Positions 1-8,040 of a stretch of DNA of 64,000 bases are shown here, one piece after another. Numbering within the stretch: position 1 is the first letter of the stretch; the number at the start of each line of letters is the position of its first letter. The notes below the pieces were generated by a model. That model was not told where the DNA came from and did no database searches. It saw only the letters and a list, made by a program, of their open reading frames with translations. Position numbers and translations under genes: made by a program. The DNA comes from JBBDSV01 sp040904785 (GTDB taxonomy: Bacteria; Actinomycetota; Nitriliruptoria; Nitriliruptorales; Nitriliruptoraceae). The stretch spans positions 7,116 through 71,115 of the forward strand of contig JBBDSV010000095.1 of assembly GCA_040904785.1 (NCBI GenBank). Reading direction: 5' to 3'.

Positions 1-368
1 TCGCGTTCTACGCGCGAGCATTCGGCCTGCATCCCCGGTCCCGAGCGGTTGTCGAGACCGACGGCGTCGAAGAGGCGATGTTCGACGTCGGCGGCGTCGC
101 GATCCAGCTCGTGGCACCGACGCAGCCCGACTCACCGGTAGGCCGCTTCCTCGCCCGGCATGGTCCTGGTCTGCACCACCTCGGATTCGGTGTCACCGAT
201 CTTCCCGCGGCGCTCGCCCACCTGGAGAACGAAGACGTCGAACTGATCGACACGAAGCCTCGCACCGGTGGTGACGGCCATTCGATCGCCTTCGTCCATC
301 CCCGCGGCACGGGTGGCGTGCTTGTTGAACTCGTCGAGGACCGCTCTGACGAAATGTCGCGGACATGA
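1..368 (+). CDS. mce: Methylmalonyl-CoA epimerase, C-terminal part
   Basis: The frame is open from the left edge, so the start lies outside the window; about 121 residues remain of a family of about 140. This glyoxalase-fold enzyme interconverts (2R)- and (2S)-methylmalonyl-CoA in propionyl-CoA breakdown. Family marks seen are PGLHHLGFGVTD with its metal-binding His, a TGGDGHSIAFVHP stretch, and GVLVELVE near the end with the metal-binding Glu. The stop codon overlaps the start of the next gene as ATGA, so the two are probably translationally coupled. Other glyoxalase-fold enzymes are possible, but this combination is typical of the epimerase. Confidence 0.9.
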   Translation, partial: AFYARAFGLHPRSRAVVETDGVEEAMFDVGGVAIQLVAPTQPDSPVGRFLARHGPGLHHLGFGVTDLPAALAHLENEDVELIDTKPRTGGDGHSIAFVHPRGTGGVLVELVEDRSDEMSRT

Positions 369-811
369 ACCCGTGGCAGCGCGTTCGCCGATGGTTCCAA
401 GGAGGTGCTTCGTCACGCCGTGAACCGTCACTCGCCGAATCGGAACGGACGACAGATCGCGCCGCACGCGACGCGCTCGACGCGTTCGTGACGTCGCGGC
501 ACGGTGTCGAGGCCTATCTCGAACCGCGCACAGCGATGTATTCGACGACGCTGCTACTGATCGCCGATGACGGTGAGTATCTCCGCCGTCCGGTGCGCGG
601 CGCGGACGCCGCACGGTCGCTGTGTCGCCAGTGGAACGTTCCGCTGTACGACGCGGCGAAAGTGGGCTATCCCCGTCGACTGCACGACTATGTCCGCGGC
701 CATCGGCGCGCGCCGGTGCGACTCGAGGACCTGCCACCGTGGCCGTCCGATGACGACGTCACCCTTGACCCGCCAACGTCGCCGGACGAGCAGGACCCTG
801 ACAACGAGTGA
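365..811 (+). CDS. Conserved hypothetical protein coupled to the epimerase gene
   Basis: This 148-residue soluble protein is not recognised. Its ATG overlaps the epimerase stop codon as ATGA. It opens with a basic segment (residues 1-40), has a central part with a beta-strand-like YSTTLLLIADDGEY and a WNVPLYDAAKVGYP stretch (about residues 58-105), and ends in an acidic, proline-rich tail. There is no signal peptide or membrane segment. Coupling suggests expression with propionate or branched-chain catabolism, but nothing in the protein reveals a function. Confidence 0.65.
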   Translation: MNPWQRVRRWFQGGASSRREPSLAESERTTDRAARDALDAFVTSRHGVEAYLEPRTAMYSTTLLLIADDGEYLRRPVRGADAARSLCRQWNVPLYDAAKVGYPRRLHDYVRGHRRAPVRLEDLPPWPSDDDVTLDPPTSPDEQDPDNE

Positions 812-823
812 GACCGGCGGTGA

Positions 824-1336
824 TCAGCTGGCGCTGATGTCGATCGTCGAAATCACGACGTCTTCGTGCGGACGGTCGGCGCCGTCCGTCGGCGTGGTCG
901 CGATGGCATGCACGACATCCATGCCGTCGATCACCTTGCCGAACACGGCGTAGGCAGGCGGAAGCGGCGCATCGGTGTGGACGATGAAGAACTGCGAGCC
1001 GTTGGTGTTCGGGCCCGCATTGGCCATCGCGAGCGTGCCCGCGATGTAGCCACGTGACGCTGCGGCATCCAGTTCGTCCGCGAATGTGTAGCCCGGACCG
1101 CCGCGGCCGGTGCCTGTCGGATCGCCACCCTGGATCATGAAGCCTTCGATGACCCGATGGAAGATGACCCCGTCGTAGAACCCGTCGCGCGCAAGCGTGA
1201 CGAAGTTGTTGACGGTCTGCGGTGACTCCTTGGCGTAGAGCACCGCGGTGACGTCGCCGTGGTTGGTCCGAATCACCGCGCTGTACGTCTCGGTGACATC
1301 GATGGTCATCTCGGGCGGTGCGCTGTACTGGGGCAC
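824..1336 (-). CDS. Cyclophilin-type peptidyl-prolyl cis-trans isomerase
   Basis: A 170-residue single-domain cyclophilin that catalyses cis-trans isomerisation of Xaa-Pro bonds. Visible are FHRVIEGFMIQGGDPTGTG with the catalytic Arg, the TFADEL loop, LAMANAGPNTNGSQFFI, and the late FGKVIDGMDVV. No signal peptide is seen, so it is probably cytoplasmic. The GTG at 1336 was chosen because AAGGA lies six bases upstream; an in-frame TTG at 1342 and an ATG at 1309 are alternatives. It is convergent with the preceding gene and lies downstream of the small membrane-protein gene on the same strand. Confidence 0.93.
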   Translation of the reverse strand: MPQYSAPPEMTIDVTETYSAVIRTNHGDVTAVLYAKESPQTVNNFVTLARDGFYDGVIFHRVIEGFMIQGGDPTGTGRGGPGYTFADELDAAASRGYIAGTLAMANAGPNTNGSQFFIVHTDAPLPPAYAVFGKVIDGMDVVHAIATTPTDGADRPHEDVVISTIDISAS

Positions 1337-1405
1337 GGGCAATCCTTGGCTTCAGGGGAATAGGGGCGGCCGAGTCGAGACCCGTGGTGGTATCACGCGA
1401 TCAGG

Positions 1406-1534
1406 TCAGCGGGCGAAGAGCATCGTCAGCGGTACCGCCACCAGCGACAAGACCATCAACACCGCCATGACGACGATCATGACCTTGCTCCGGGCGGCTC
1501 GGCGTTCGAGCGAACCGGTACGGGGTTTCGCCAT
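1406..1534 (-). CDS. Small single-span membrane protein (42 aa)
   Basis: The frame runs ATG to TGA and encodes 42 residues: a basic N-terminus (MAKPRTGSLERRAARSK) followed by a hydrophobic helix of about 22 residues rich in Val, Met and Leu, ending FAR. That is a clean N-in single-span membrane protein with a positive-inside flank. It sits between the zinc-binding small protein and the cyclophilin gene in the same direction, with a weak GAGAG about eight bases before the ATG. No family is recognised. Its organised charge and hydrophobicity favour a real gene over chance. Confidence 0.55.
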   Translation of the reverse strand: MAKPRTGSLERRAARSKVMIVVMAVLMVLSLVAVPLTMLFAR

Positions 1535-1558
1535 CCGACTCTCGTGACTCGCGGATGC

Positions 1559-1777
1559 TCAGGCTATCCGGCCGCGACGACAGGCCGCGCGCCAACAGTG
1601 CGTGTGCCAGTGCCGACGTTCCTCGACCTGATCGTCGGGCCAGGCAACGACGTGACCTGCCCCGACCGGGATCGGGTTTCCGCACCCGGGACACTGGTAG
1701 ATCTTGCGCGCACGCATCCCGGGCACCACGTGGGCGTGATAGCCGTCCAGGTGGTCCTGCTCGGCATCGAAGATCAT
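1559..1777 (-). CDS. Small zinc-ribbon-like conserved actinobacterial protein
   Basis: A 72-residue protein with YQCPGCGNPIPVGAGHVVAW and, later, RRHWHTHCWRAAC. The CPGCG knuckle plus the HTHCW cluster suggests one bound zinc ion. Similar short proteins of unknown role are widespread in Actinomycetota, typically keeping the HVVAWP and HWHTxCW signatures. It starts seven bases after the dehydrogenase stop codon, so it is probably cotranscribed with that gene. Nucleic-acid binding is possible but not shown. Confidence 0.7.
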   Translation of the reverse strand: MIFDAEQDHLDGYHAHVVPGMRARKIYQCPGCGNPIPVGAGHVVAWPDDQVEERRHWHTHCWRAACRRGRIA

Positions 1778-1784
1778 GGCGCCC

Positions 1785-3560
1785 TCAGTCGTACGCGTAG
1801 AAGCCGCGACCGGACTTGCGCCCGAGGAATCCCGCGTCGACGAGGTGGCGCAGCAGCGGCGCAGGTTCGTAGGACGGCTGGCGGTACTCGTTGCGCAGCC
1901 GCTCGATAATCGTCAGCGTGTCGTCGAGGCCGACCGAATCGATCAGTTCGAGCGGCCCCATCGGATAGCCGCACCCGAGCTTCATCGCCGTGTCGATCTG
2001 TTCCGCCGTCGCGTAGTTCGACGCAAGCATCTTCACGGCGTCGTTGAGGTAGGGGAACAGCAACGTATTCACGATGAATCCGGCGCGGTCGCCACACAGC
2101 ACACCGACCTTGTCGATCCGGGCGACGAACGCCCGAGCCTGTTCGACGACGTGCGGGTCGACGCGCACGGTCGTGGCGATCTCGACGAGCCGCATGACCG
2201 TTGCCGGCGCGAAGAAGTGCAGTCCCACAACACGCTCGGGATGCCCGATCGCCATCGCACAGTCGATGACAGGCATGGACGAAGATGTCGAAGCGATGAC
2301 CGCGTCTTCGGCGACGAGCTCGCCGAGTGCGGCGAACCGGCCGCGCGAGCCACCGTCGGATTCGGGTGCGGCGTCGAGCACCAGTTGGCAGCCGCCGACC
2401 TCGTCGAGGTTGATGGTGGGATGGATCCGTGAGAGCGCGCCGATCATCGCCTCCGTCGACAACCGTCCCCGGTCGACAGCGCGTTGCAGCGACAACGCGA
2501 CCTGTGCGGCGACCTGTTCGGCTTCGTCGCGGACCCGACCGACGACGACGACGTCGAATCCGGCCGCCGCGCTGGCTCCGGCACTTCCCACGGCCGTGTC
2601 CCCGCTGCCGACAACGCCGATGGTCGTCCACGATGCGATGTGTGCGGGATCGGGCTCGGGTCGCGCCGGCGCCGACGTTCGCGATGCACCGGACTCGTCG
2701 TAAGCGTAGAAGCCGCGCCCGGCCTTTTGCCCGGTGAAGCCGGCCTTGGCGAGTTGGCTGAGCAATGGCCGCGGCGCGAACCGGGGAGCCTGAAGCTGAT
2801 CGTGGATGGACTCCATGATCCCGATGAACGCGTCGATGCCGACGAGGTCCGTCAGCGCCAAGGGGCCCATGGGAAGGCCGGCTCCGAGCCGCATCGCCGT
2901 GTCGACATCCTCCTTAGTCGCATACCCGCCCTCGACCATCCACACCGCCTGGTTGAGGTACGGGAAGAGCAGCTGATTGGCGATGAAGCCCCGGCGGTCT
3001 GCGACCACGATCGGGACCTTGTCGATCGATTCGGCGAATGCGCGGGCGGTTTCGACGACGGACTCGTCGGTCACGACCGTCCGGACGAGCTCGATGAGCC
3101 GCATCACGGGCGCCGGATTGAAGAAGTGGAATCCCAGTGCCCGGTTGGGTCGGCGGGACTTGACGGCGATGTCCATGACTGGCAACGAGGACGTGTTCGT
3201 CGCCAGGATCGTGTCCGGTCGGACGATGTTGTCGAGCCGCGCGAACGCGGCCTGCTTCATCTCGAGGGACTCCGGCACCGCTTCGATCACCAGGTCGCAC
3301 GGTGCCAGGTGCGCCCAGTTCGACGACGCCGAGACGCGGTCGTTGATCGCCGCCGCCTCGTCGGCCGTCATGCGACCGTGCTCAACGTGACGATCGATCG
3401 CCGAACGCAGTCGAGCGTGGCCCGCGTCGACCGCCGCCTCATCGACGTCGACGACACGCACGGTGTATCCGTGACGCGCGACATGTTCGGCGATGCCGGC
3501 ACCCATCGTGCCGAACCCGACGATGCCGACGACGGAGATCTGTGCGGACGTGTCGGTCAC
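1785..3560 (-). CDS. Tandem two-module 3-hydroxyacyl-CoA dehydrogenase
   Basis: A 591-residue protein made of two 3-hydroxybutyryl-CoA dehydrogenase units, about residues 8-290 and 313-591. These enzymes oxidise 3-hydroxyacyl-CoA with NAD in beta-oxidation or butyrate metabolism. Unit one has an intact NAD fingerprint GFGTMGAG, NTSSLPV, GFHFFNPAPVMRLIEL and the GRGFYAYD end. Unit two keeps LHFFAPATVMRLVEI, FIVNTLLFPYLN and GRGFYAYD, but its fingerprint has become GSGDTAVGSAG and the usual HFFNP Asn is Ala. Length and layout match the 590-residue forms found in other actinobacteria. The start is GTG with AAAGG upstream. The second unit may be structural rather than cofactor-binding. Confidence 0.9.
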   Translation of the reverse strand: MTDTSAQISVVGIVGFGTMGAGIAEHVARHGYTVRVVDVDEAAVDAGHARLRSAIDRHVEHGRMTADEAAAINDRVSASSNWAHLAPCDLVIEAVPESLEMKQAAFARLDNIVRPDTILATNTSSLPVMDIAVKSRRPNRALGFHFFNPAPVMRLIELVRTVVTDESVVETARAFAESIDKVPIVVADRRGFIANQLLFPYLNQAVWMVEGGYATKEDVDTAMRLGAGLPMGPLALTDLVGIDAFIGIMESIHDQLQAPRFAPRPLLSQLAKAGFTGQKAGRGFYAYDESGASRTSAPARPEPDPAHIASWTTIGVVGSGDTAVGSAGASAAAGFDVVVVGRVRDEAEQVAAQVALSLQRAVDRGRLSTEAMIGALSRIHPTINLDEVGGCQLVLDAAPESDGGSRGRFAALGELVAEDAVIASTSSSMPVIDCAMAIGHPERVVGLHFFAPATVMRLVEIATTVRVDPHVVEQARAFVARIDKVGVLCGDRAGFIVNTLLFPYLNDAVKMLASNYATAEQIDTAMKLGCGYPMGPLELIDSVGLDDTLTIIERLRNEYRQPSYEPAPLLRHLVDAGFLGRKSGRGFYAYD

Positions 3561-3602
3561 CAGTCCCGGCCTTTGGTCACACGTTCGTCCGCGAGCCTAC
3601 GA

Positions 3603-3622
3603 GGCCGTCGGCCGTGACGGCC
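3603..3622 (-). terminator. Hairpin after the murA-spoIID-CPBP genes
   Basis: A perfect 7-bp inverted repeat (GGCCGTC / GACGGCC) with a six-base loop lies 35 bases beyond the stop of the CPBP gene and before the start of the dehydrogenase gene. There is no U-tract, as is common for GC-rich actinobacterial terminators. It probably separates the two transcripts. Confidence 0.4.
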
Positions 3623-3656
3623 AACTCGATCGGCATTTGGCGTCGTGGGTGGTCGG

Positions 3657-4457
3657 TCACACGGTGAACCCGAGCCGATCGAGTACGACAACGAGCACGA
3701 GCGAGATGCCGTTGAACACGGCATGGGCGACAATCGGCACGATCAGGTGCTGGAAGCGGTCCAACGACCATGCGAGCACGACACCGAAGACGAACAGCCC
3801 GGTGAGTGCCAGCGGCTGGCTGAGCACGATTTCCACGTGGACGCCGGTGAAGATCAGCGACGACAGCAGCGCGGCCGGCCACAGACCGACCCGCCGTCGC
3901 AGCGCCCGGAACAGCACGCCGCGGAACAGCACCTCCTCGGCGACCGGTGCGATGACCACGGCGATGAGGACCGCGATCACCAGTGCCTGGCCACCGCCGA
4001 GTGCGTCGTGCAGCAACTGCTGCTCGACGGGCGCCTCGGGCGCGATGAAGATGCCGATGAGGCTGTTGATCCCGTAGGTGGCCATGCCACCGAGGATGCC
4101 CACTGCGAGGCCGATTCCGAGGGCCAGCAGGTGCGAAGACTGTGCAGATGCGACCGCGTCACGCAATCGTCCGCGAAGCTGCAGCCAGCCGAGCGCGAGC
4201 ACGAACCCCGCAACCGTCGAAGCGACGGCGACGCCCGCCCACGCCGCGCCCGAGATGCGCAGCCCGAACACGGTCGCCAACGCCGCCGCGAAGAACCCCA
4301 CGATGAGCTGGCCGAGAAAATAGAGGGTCAAGGTGACGCCGCCGTCAAGCAGCGTCACGGCCGCTCGCGGGCGTGACGCCGCAGGCCTGCCGGTCGGCGG
4401 TGGCGGCGGAATCGGTGGCACGGGCCGATCGGGTGGCGGCGGGGTCGATGCGGTCAT
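3657..4457 (-). CDS. CPBP-family intramembrane metalloprotease
   Basis: A 266-residue membrane protein with a proline-rich cytoplasmic N-terminus (residues 1-32) and about seven hydrophobic segments. The family (Abi/CAAX protease, Rce1-like) cleaves peptides within the membrane. Its three motifs are present: EEVLFRG, FTGVH and HAVFN, which supply the metal-binding and catalytic residues. The ATG overlaps the stop of the SpoIID-domain gene as ATGA. The substrate is unknown; family members mature peptides or act in immunity to bacteriocins, and this context suggests an envelope role. Confidence 0.88.
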   Translation of the reverse strand: MTASTPPPPDRPVPPIPPPPPTGRPAASRPRAAVTLLDGGVTLTLYFLGQLIVGFFAAALATVFGLRISGAAWAGVAVASTVAGFVLALGWLQLRGRLRDAVASAQSSHLLALGIGLAVGILGGMATYGINSLIGIFIAPEAPVEQQLLHDALGGGQALVIAVLIAVVIAPVAEEVLFRGVLFRALRRRVGLWPAALLSSLIFTGVHVEIVLSQPLALTGLFVFGVVLAWSLDRFQHLIVPIVAHAVFNGISLVLVVVLDRLGFTV

Positions 4458-6220
4458 CGGCGACCTCGGATCAGCAGGGCGAGCAGAAGCAGCAGCACAC
4501 CGACGGCGCCGACGGCGAGTGCGACGACCATACCGACGCGAAGCCGGTCCGGCGTCGTGGCGGGCTCGTCGTCGCCGGCGGGCGGTTCAGGATCGGGCGG
4601 CCGCGGCGGAGCAGGAACCGTGACCGTCACGGCTTCGCCGGCTTCGTCGCCGGTTCGGTCACGCGCGACGATCCGGGCCCGGTAGTCACCCGGCTCGACG
4701 CGGCTTTCAGCTTCGTCGTCGTGCGGCCATCGTGCACGGTGCGTGCCCGCATCGACGACCCCGAGCGAGCGAGCGGCGACGACTGCCCCCGACGCATCGT
4801 GGACTTCGAGCCGCAGGAACGCCGGGGTGTTCACCGTCGCCTCGACAGTCGTCGCACCCCACTCCGGACGCGTTTCAGCGACGATCCTGGTCGGCGTGAC
4901 GACGAGCGGTTCGCCGAAGCCGACCGGTGGGGTCAGCGTCCACCCGTCGTCCGTGCGCGCCACTTCCCACGTTCCCAGCGCGTCGTCGACGCGCGTCTGG
5001 TCGCCGACGAGGATGTCGAAGACCGTGGTCGCCCCGATGCGCAACGGAAGGTCGGCCGTCATGCCGACACGCACACGGTCGGGGACCTCGGCGACCGTCG
5101 GCAGGCGCCCGTTGTAATACGCGCCCAGAATCTCGTCGTAGTCCGCCCCGGCGGTGGCGCGGGCGCGCGCGCCGTATTGCCCCATGCCCACGCCGTGTCC
5201 CCACCCCTGCCCGTCGACGACGACGTCGTCACCCACGATGGCGATGTCGAATCGGGACGACGGCATCGTCGCGGGAAGCCGCGACTGACCGTCTGCGCGC
5301 GGGCCGGGATACTGCGCCGGGTACAGCATCGCCGACATCCGCGAGACAAAGTCGCGGAAGGCGACGACGCCGACATCGACCACGACACCGTTCTGGCCGG
5401 TCACACGGACCTGGGCCAGCGGATCATCGATGGCGCCGAGTCGCTCGACGCTGGCCACGGGCGCAGCGGCAGACAACGTGTCCCCCCGCGCGATGATCGC
5501 GTCGAACTCGTCTCGGGTGAAGGTCACATGCCACTTGTGCAGGGGTGAGACCGCGTCGTACGGATCGTCGATCCCGACGAGATAGTCGAACGCGCCCGAC
5601 GACGGAAAGACCTCCTCGTTGGCGTACGTGCGCCCGCCCGACGTCGAGAAGTAGCGGGCGAGGATCGGTCGGCCGTCGGCGTCGAGGAGGACCTCGTCGG
5701 AGGTCGCGTTGACCGCCTCGCGCCATTGGTTTCCGGTTTCCCGCCCGAGCACGACATCGGCGCCTTTGAACACCTGGCAGGCAACGGTGGCGCAGATGTC
5801 GTAGCCGTCGTACGAGGCCCGCTGAATCGCACGCCACGCGTAGGTCCGCGCCGCCACCGCCTGCGCCTTGAGCGCCTCCATCGGCCATGAGGTCGGCATC
5901 TCGGCGATACCCGCGATGTAGTCGTCCATCGACAGTTCGTTGACGAGCAGCGTGCGATTGGTCAATGGAAGGACATCGAGTGTGTCGTAATACCGGCCGC
6001 GTCCCGCAACATCGAAGACTTCGCCGTCGGCGACGACAAAGCGCGGCGGCCCGTCAAGGGGCAACGGCTGCGGTGATGAACCCTCGGCAGCGCCGTCGGA
6101 ATCCGCACCTTCGGTGCCACCGGACACCGAACCGGCGTCCTCGACGGCCTGCGCGGGAACGCTGACTGTCGACGCGATGAGTGCCGCCCCGAACAGCGTG
6201 GCGACGAACCGCTCACGCAT
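4454..6220 (-). CDS. SpoIID/LytB-domain secreted, membrane-anchored protein
   Basis: About 588 residues from the ATG at 6220, which gives a clean signal peptide (MRERFVATLFGAALIASTVS, cut near AQA). The SpoIID/LytB region follows, with LSMDDYIAGIAEMP, AVAARTYAW, YFSTSGGRT and GQGWGHGVGMGQYGA. SpoIID proteins are lytic transglycosylases that cut denuded peptidoglycan; related LytB domains stimulate amidases. A Fn3/FlgD-like domain lies at about residues 430-525 and a transmembrane helix ends the protein before RGRR. The gene overlaps murA by eight bases, linking it to peptidoglycan metabolism. An upstream in-frame ATG at 6238 would weaken the signal peptide. Confidence 0.85.
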   Translation of the reverse strand: MRERFVATLFGAALIASTVSVPAQAVEDAGSVSGGTEGADSDGAAEGSSPQPLPLDGPPRFVVADGEVFDVAGRGRYYDTLDVLPLTNRTLLVNELSMDDYIAGIAEMPTSWPMEALKAQAVAARTYAWRAIQRASYDGYDICATVACQVFKGADVVLGRETGNQWREAVNATSDEVLLDADGRPILARYFSTSGGRTYANEEVFPSSGAFDYLVGIDDPYDAVSPLHKWHVTFTRDEFDAIIARGDTLSAAAPVASVERLGAIDDPLAQVRVTGQNGVVVDVGVVAFRDFVSRMSAMLYPAQYPGPRADGQSRLPATMPSSRFDIAIVGDDVVVDGQGWGHGVGMGQYGARARATAGADYDEILGAYYNGRLPTVAEVPDRVRVGMTADLPLRIGATTVFDILVGDQTRVDDALGTWEVARTDDGWTLTPPVGFGEPLVVTPTRIVAETRPEWGATTVEATVNTPAFLRLEVHDASGAVVAARSLGVVDAGTHRARWPHDDEAESRVEPGDYRARIVARDRTGDEAGEAVTVTVPAPPRPPDPEPPAGDDEPATTPDRLRVGMVVALAVGAVGVLLLLLALLIRGRR

Positions 6221-7511
6221 CGAATGAAGCGCAGTCATCGTCCGAACGATCGATGTCGGCACCCAGTGCGCGAAGCCGGGGCACGAAGGCGGCATATCCG
6301 CGGTCGATGTGCTGCACGTCGGCGACGGTCGTCTCGCCGTCAGCGATCAGGCCGGCGATGGTTGCCGCCGCGCCAGCGCGGACGTCGAGGCTGGTGACCC
6401 GCGTGCCCACGAGCCGGGTCGGGCCAGTGATCAGCGCATGATGCCCGTCAATGCGGATGTCGGCGCCCAGTGCCCGCAGCTGCTCGGCGAATGCGAATCG
6501 GGATTCGAACACGTTCTCGGTGCAGCGGCTCGTTCCGTGCGCCTGACTCAACAGCACCATCAGCTGCGGCTGCAGGTCCGTCGGGAATCCCGGATACGGC
6601 AGGGTCACGACATCGACCGGTGCAAGTCCGCCCGACTTGACGCGCAGCCAGTCGGGACCTTCCTCGATGTGCACACCCGCAGCGCGCAACTTCAGCAGCG
6701 GCAGCGTGAGATCGCCGGGGCGCACGCCGTCGATGCGCACGTCGCCACCGGTCGCCGCAGCCGCGATCGCATACGTGCCGCCTTCGATGCGGTCGGGACA
6801 GGTCGTCCACGTCACCCCGTGCAGCGCCTCCACACCGGTGATCCGCAGTGTCGGCGTTGAGACCCCATCGATGTCGGCGCCCATAGCCGCCAGCATGTTG
6901 CACAGATCCTGGATCTCCGGCTCCCGCGCGGCGTTATCGATGGTCGTGATTCCGTCGGCGAGCACCGCGGCCATCAGCAGGTTCTCGGTGGCACCGACCG
7001 ACGGGAAGTCGAGCGTGATGTCGGCGCCGTGAAGCCCGTCGGGTGCGACGACCTCGACCTCGCCGTCGAGCACGGTGACGGTCGCACCGAGTTCCTCGAG
7101 CCCACGCAGGTGCAGGTCGATCGTCCGGGCCCCGATGCGATCTCCACCGGGCAGACCAATGCGTGCGCGTCCGACTCGGGCCACCAGGGGTCCGAGACAC
7201 GCGATCGACGCTCGGATGCGCCGGACGGCGTCAACGTCGGCATGCCATGTGGGATCGGCGGCGACCAGCGTCGCCGTACCGGCAGCGGCGTCGACCGTGA
7301 CATCGACGTCAAGCCCGCGCAGCACGTCGGCCATGATCGGCACATCGGCGATGTCGGGCACGTCGTGCAGTCGGACCGGATCTGCCGTCAGCACGGATGC
7401 CGCCATGAGTTTGAGCGCCGAGTTCTTGGCACCACGAAGGGCGACGGTGCCACGCAGCGGCTGCCCACCGCGCACACGGAAGGTCATCGACGAATTCGGC
7501 GCTTGCGACAT
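6213..7511 (-). CDS. murA: UDP-N-acetylglucosamine 1-carboxyvinyltransferase with Asp at the fosfomycin site
   Basis: MurA transfers enolpyruvate to UDP-GlcNAc, the first committed step of peptidoglycan synthesis. The 432-residue protein has the EPSP-synthase-like fold with GAKNSALK (Lys-Asn pair), GARTIDLH (Arg) and PGFPTDLQPQ (Asp). At the position of the catalytic Cys of E. coli (Cys115) it has Asp, in PGGDRIGAR; the codon GAT is at 7140-7142. The same change in mycobacterial and chlamydial MurA makes the enzyme insensitive to fosfomycin while leaving it active. The ATG at 7511 was chosen over a TTG at 7535; an ATG at 7487 is also possible. In M. tuberculosis murA also lies shortly after the atp operon. 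Confidence 0.96.
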   Translation of the reverse strand: MSQAPNSSMTFRVRGGQPLRGTVALRGAKNSALKLMAASVLTADPVRLHDVPDIADVPIMADVLRGLDVDVTVDAAAGTATLVAADPTWHADVDAVRRIRASIACLGPLVARVGRARIGLPGGDRIGARTIDLHLRGLEELGATVTVLDGEVEVVAPDGLHGADITLDFPSVGATENLLMAAVLADGITTIDNAAREPEIQDLCNMLAAMGADIDGVSTPTLRITGVEALHGVTWTTCPDRIEGGTYAIAAAATGGDVRIDGVRPGDLTLPLLKLRAAGVHIEEGPDWLRVKSGGLAPVDVVTLPYPGFPTDLQPQLMVLLSQAHGTSRCTENVFESRFAFAEQLRALGADIRIDGHHALITGPTRLVGTRVTSLDVRAGAAATIAGLIADGETTVADVQHIDRGYAAFVPRLRALGADIDRSDDDCASFDA

Positions 7512-7538
7512 CGTGGAAAGCGTATCGGCCGCCAATGT

Positions 7539-7572
7539 CCCGTCCGCGGACGTCTGCGGCCGTCCGGACGGG
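7539..7572 (-). terminator. Hairpin at the end of the atp operon
   Basis: Directly after the atpC stop, the minus strand can fold CCCGTCCG with CGGACGGG (8 bp), then a further GACG/CGTC pairing above a two-base bulge, with an eight-base loop. It lies between atpC and murA and fits a GC-rich terminator without a U-tract. Confidence 0.45.
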
Positions 7573-7577
7573 GCGAA

Positions 7578-7976
7578 TCAGCCGTTGGCGGCGATGTCCA
7601 GGCGCAATTCCTGCTTGCGCAGCGACACCTTGAGCGCGGCGTCGTTCTCGTGCGTTTCGAGTTCGGCGAGGATGCGCTCTCGACGTGTCCGCGCGCGCTC
7701 CACGTCGATGTCGTCGGAGAGTTCAGCGACGTCGGCGAGCACGACGACCTTGTTGTCGCGGTCGACGAACAGCATCCCCCGGTGGACGGCGATCGTGGCA
7801 CGCGTACCGTCCTCGAGCACGGCGCGCACCGACCCGATGTCGAGGCCGATGAGCGCGGGCTGATGTCCCGGCAGGATGCCGATCTCGCCCTCGACCGAGC
7901 GCGCGTACAACTCGGTCACCTCGGCCGACAGCACATGCTGCTCCGCCGAAACGACTTCGAGATGCATCGTCGCCAT
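7578..7976 (-). CDS. atpC: ATP synthase epsilon subunit
   Basis: The 132-residue epsilon subunit of F1 forms the central stalk with gamma and can inhibit ATP hydrolysis. The N-terminal beta-sandwich is clear (HLEVVSAEQHVLSAEVTELYARS, then GEIGILPGHQPALIGLDIG), followed by a two-helix C-terminal part. The ATG at 7976 is preceded by AAAGGTGA at good spacing; an in-frame GTG lies two codons upstream. It is the last gene of the eight-gene atp operon. Confidence 0.96.
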   Translation of the reverse strand: MATMHLEVVSAEQHVLSAEVTELYARSVEGEIGILPGHQPALIGLDIGSVRAVLEDGTRATIAVHRGMLFVDRDNKVVVLADVAELSDDIDVERARTRRERILAELETHENDAALKVSLRKQELRLDIAANG

Positions 7977-8040
7977 GGTCACGTCACCTTTGCTCTTCGC
8001 GGTCGTCGTCGCGGGGTGCGGCGGCGACTCGCCCGGGTGA

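Noticed and set aside
4454..6220. SpoIID domain as a sign of endospore formation
   Set aside because: SpoIID/LytB domains occur in many non-sporulating bacteria, and no other sporulation gene is present; the murA context points to general wall remodelling.
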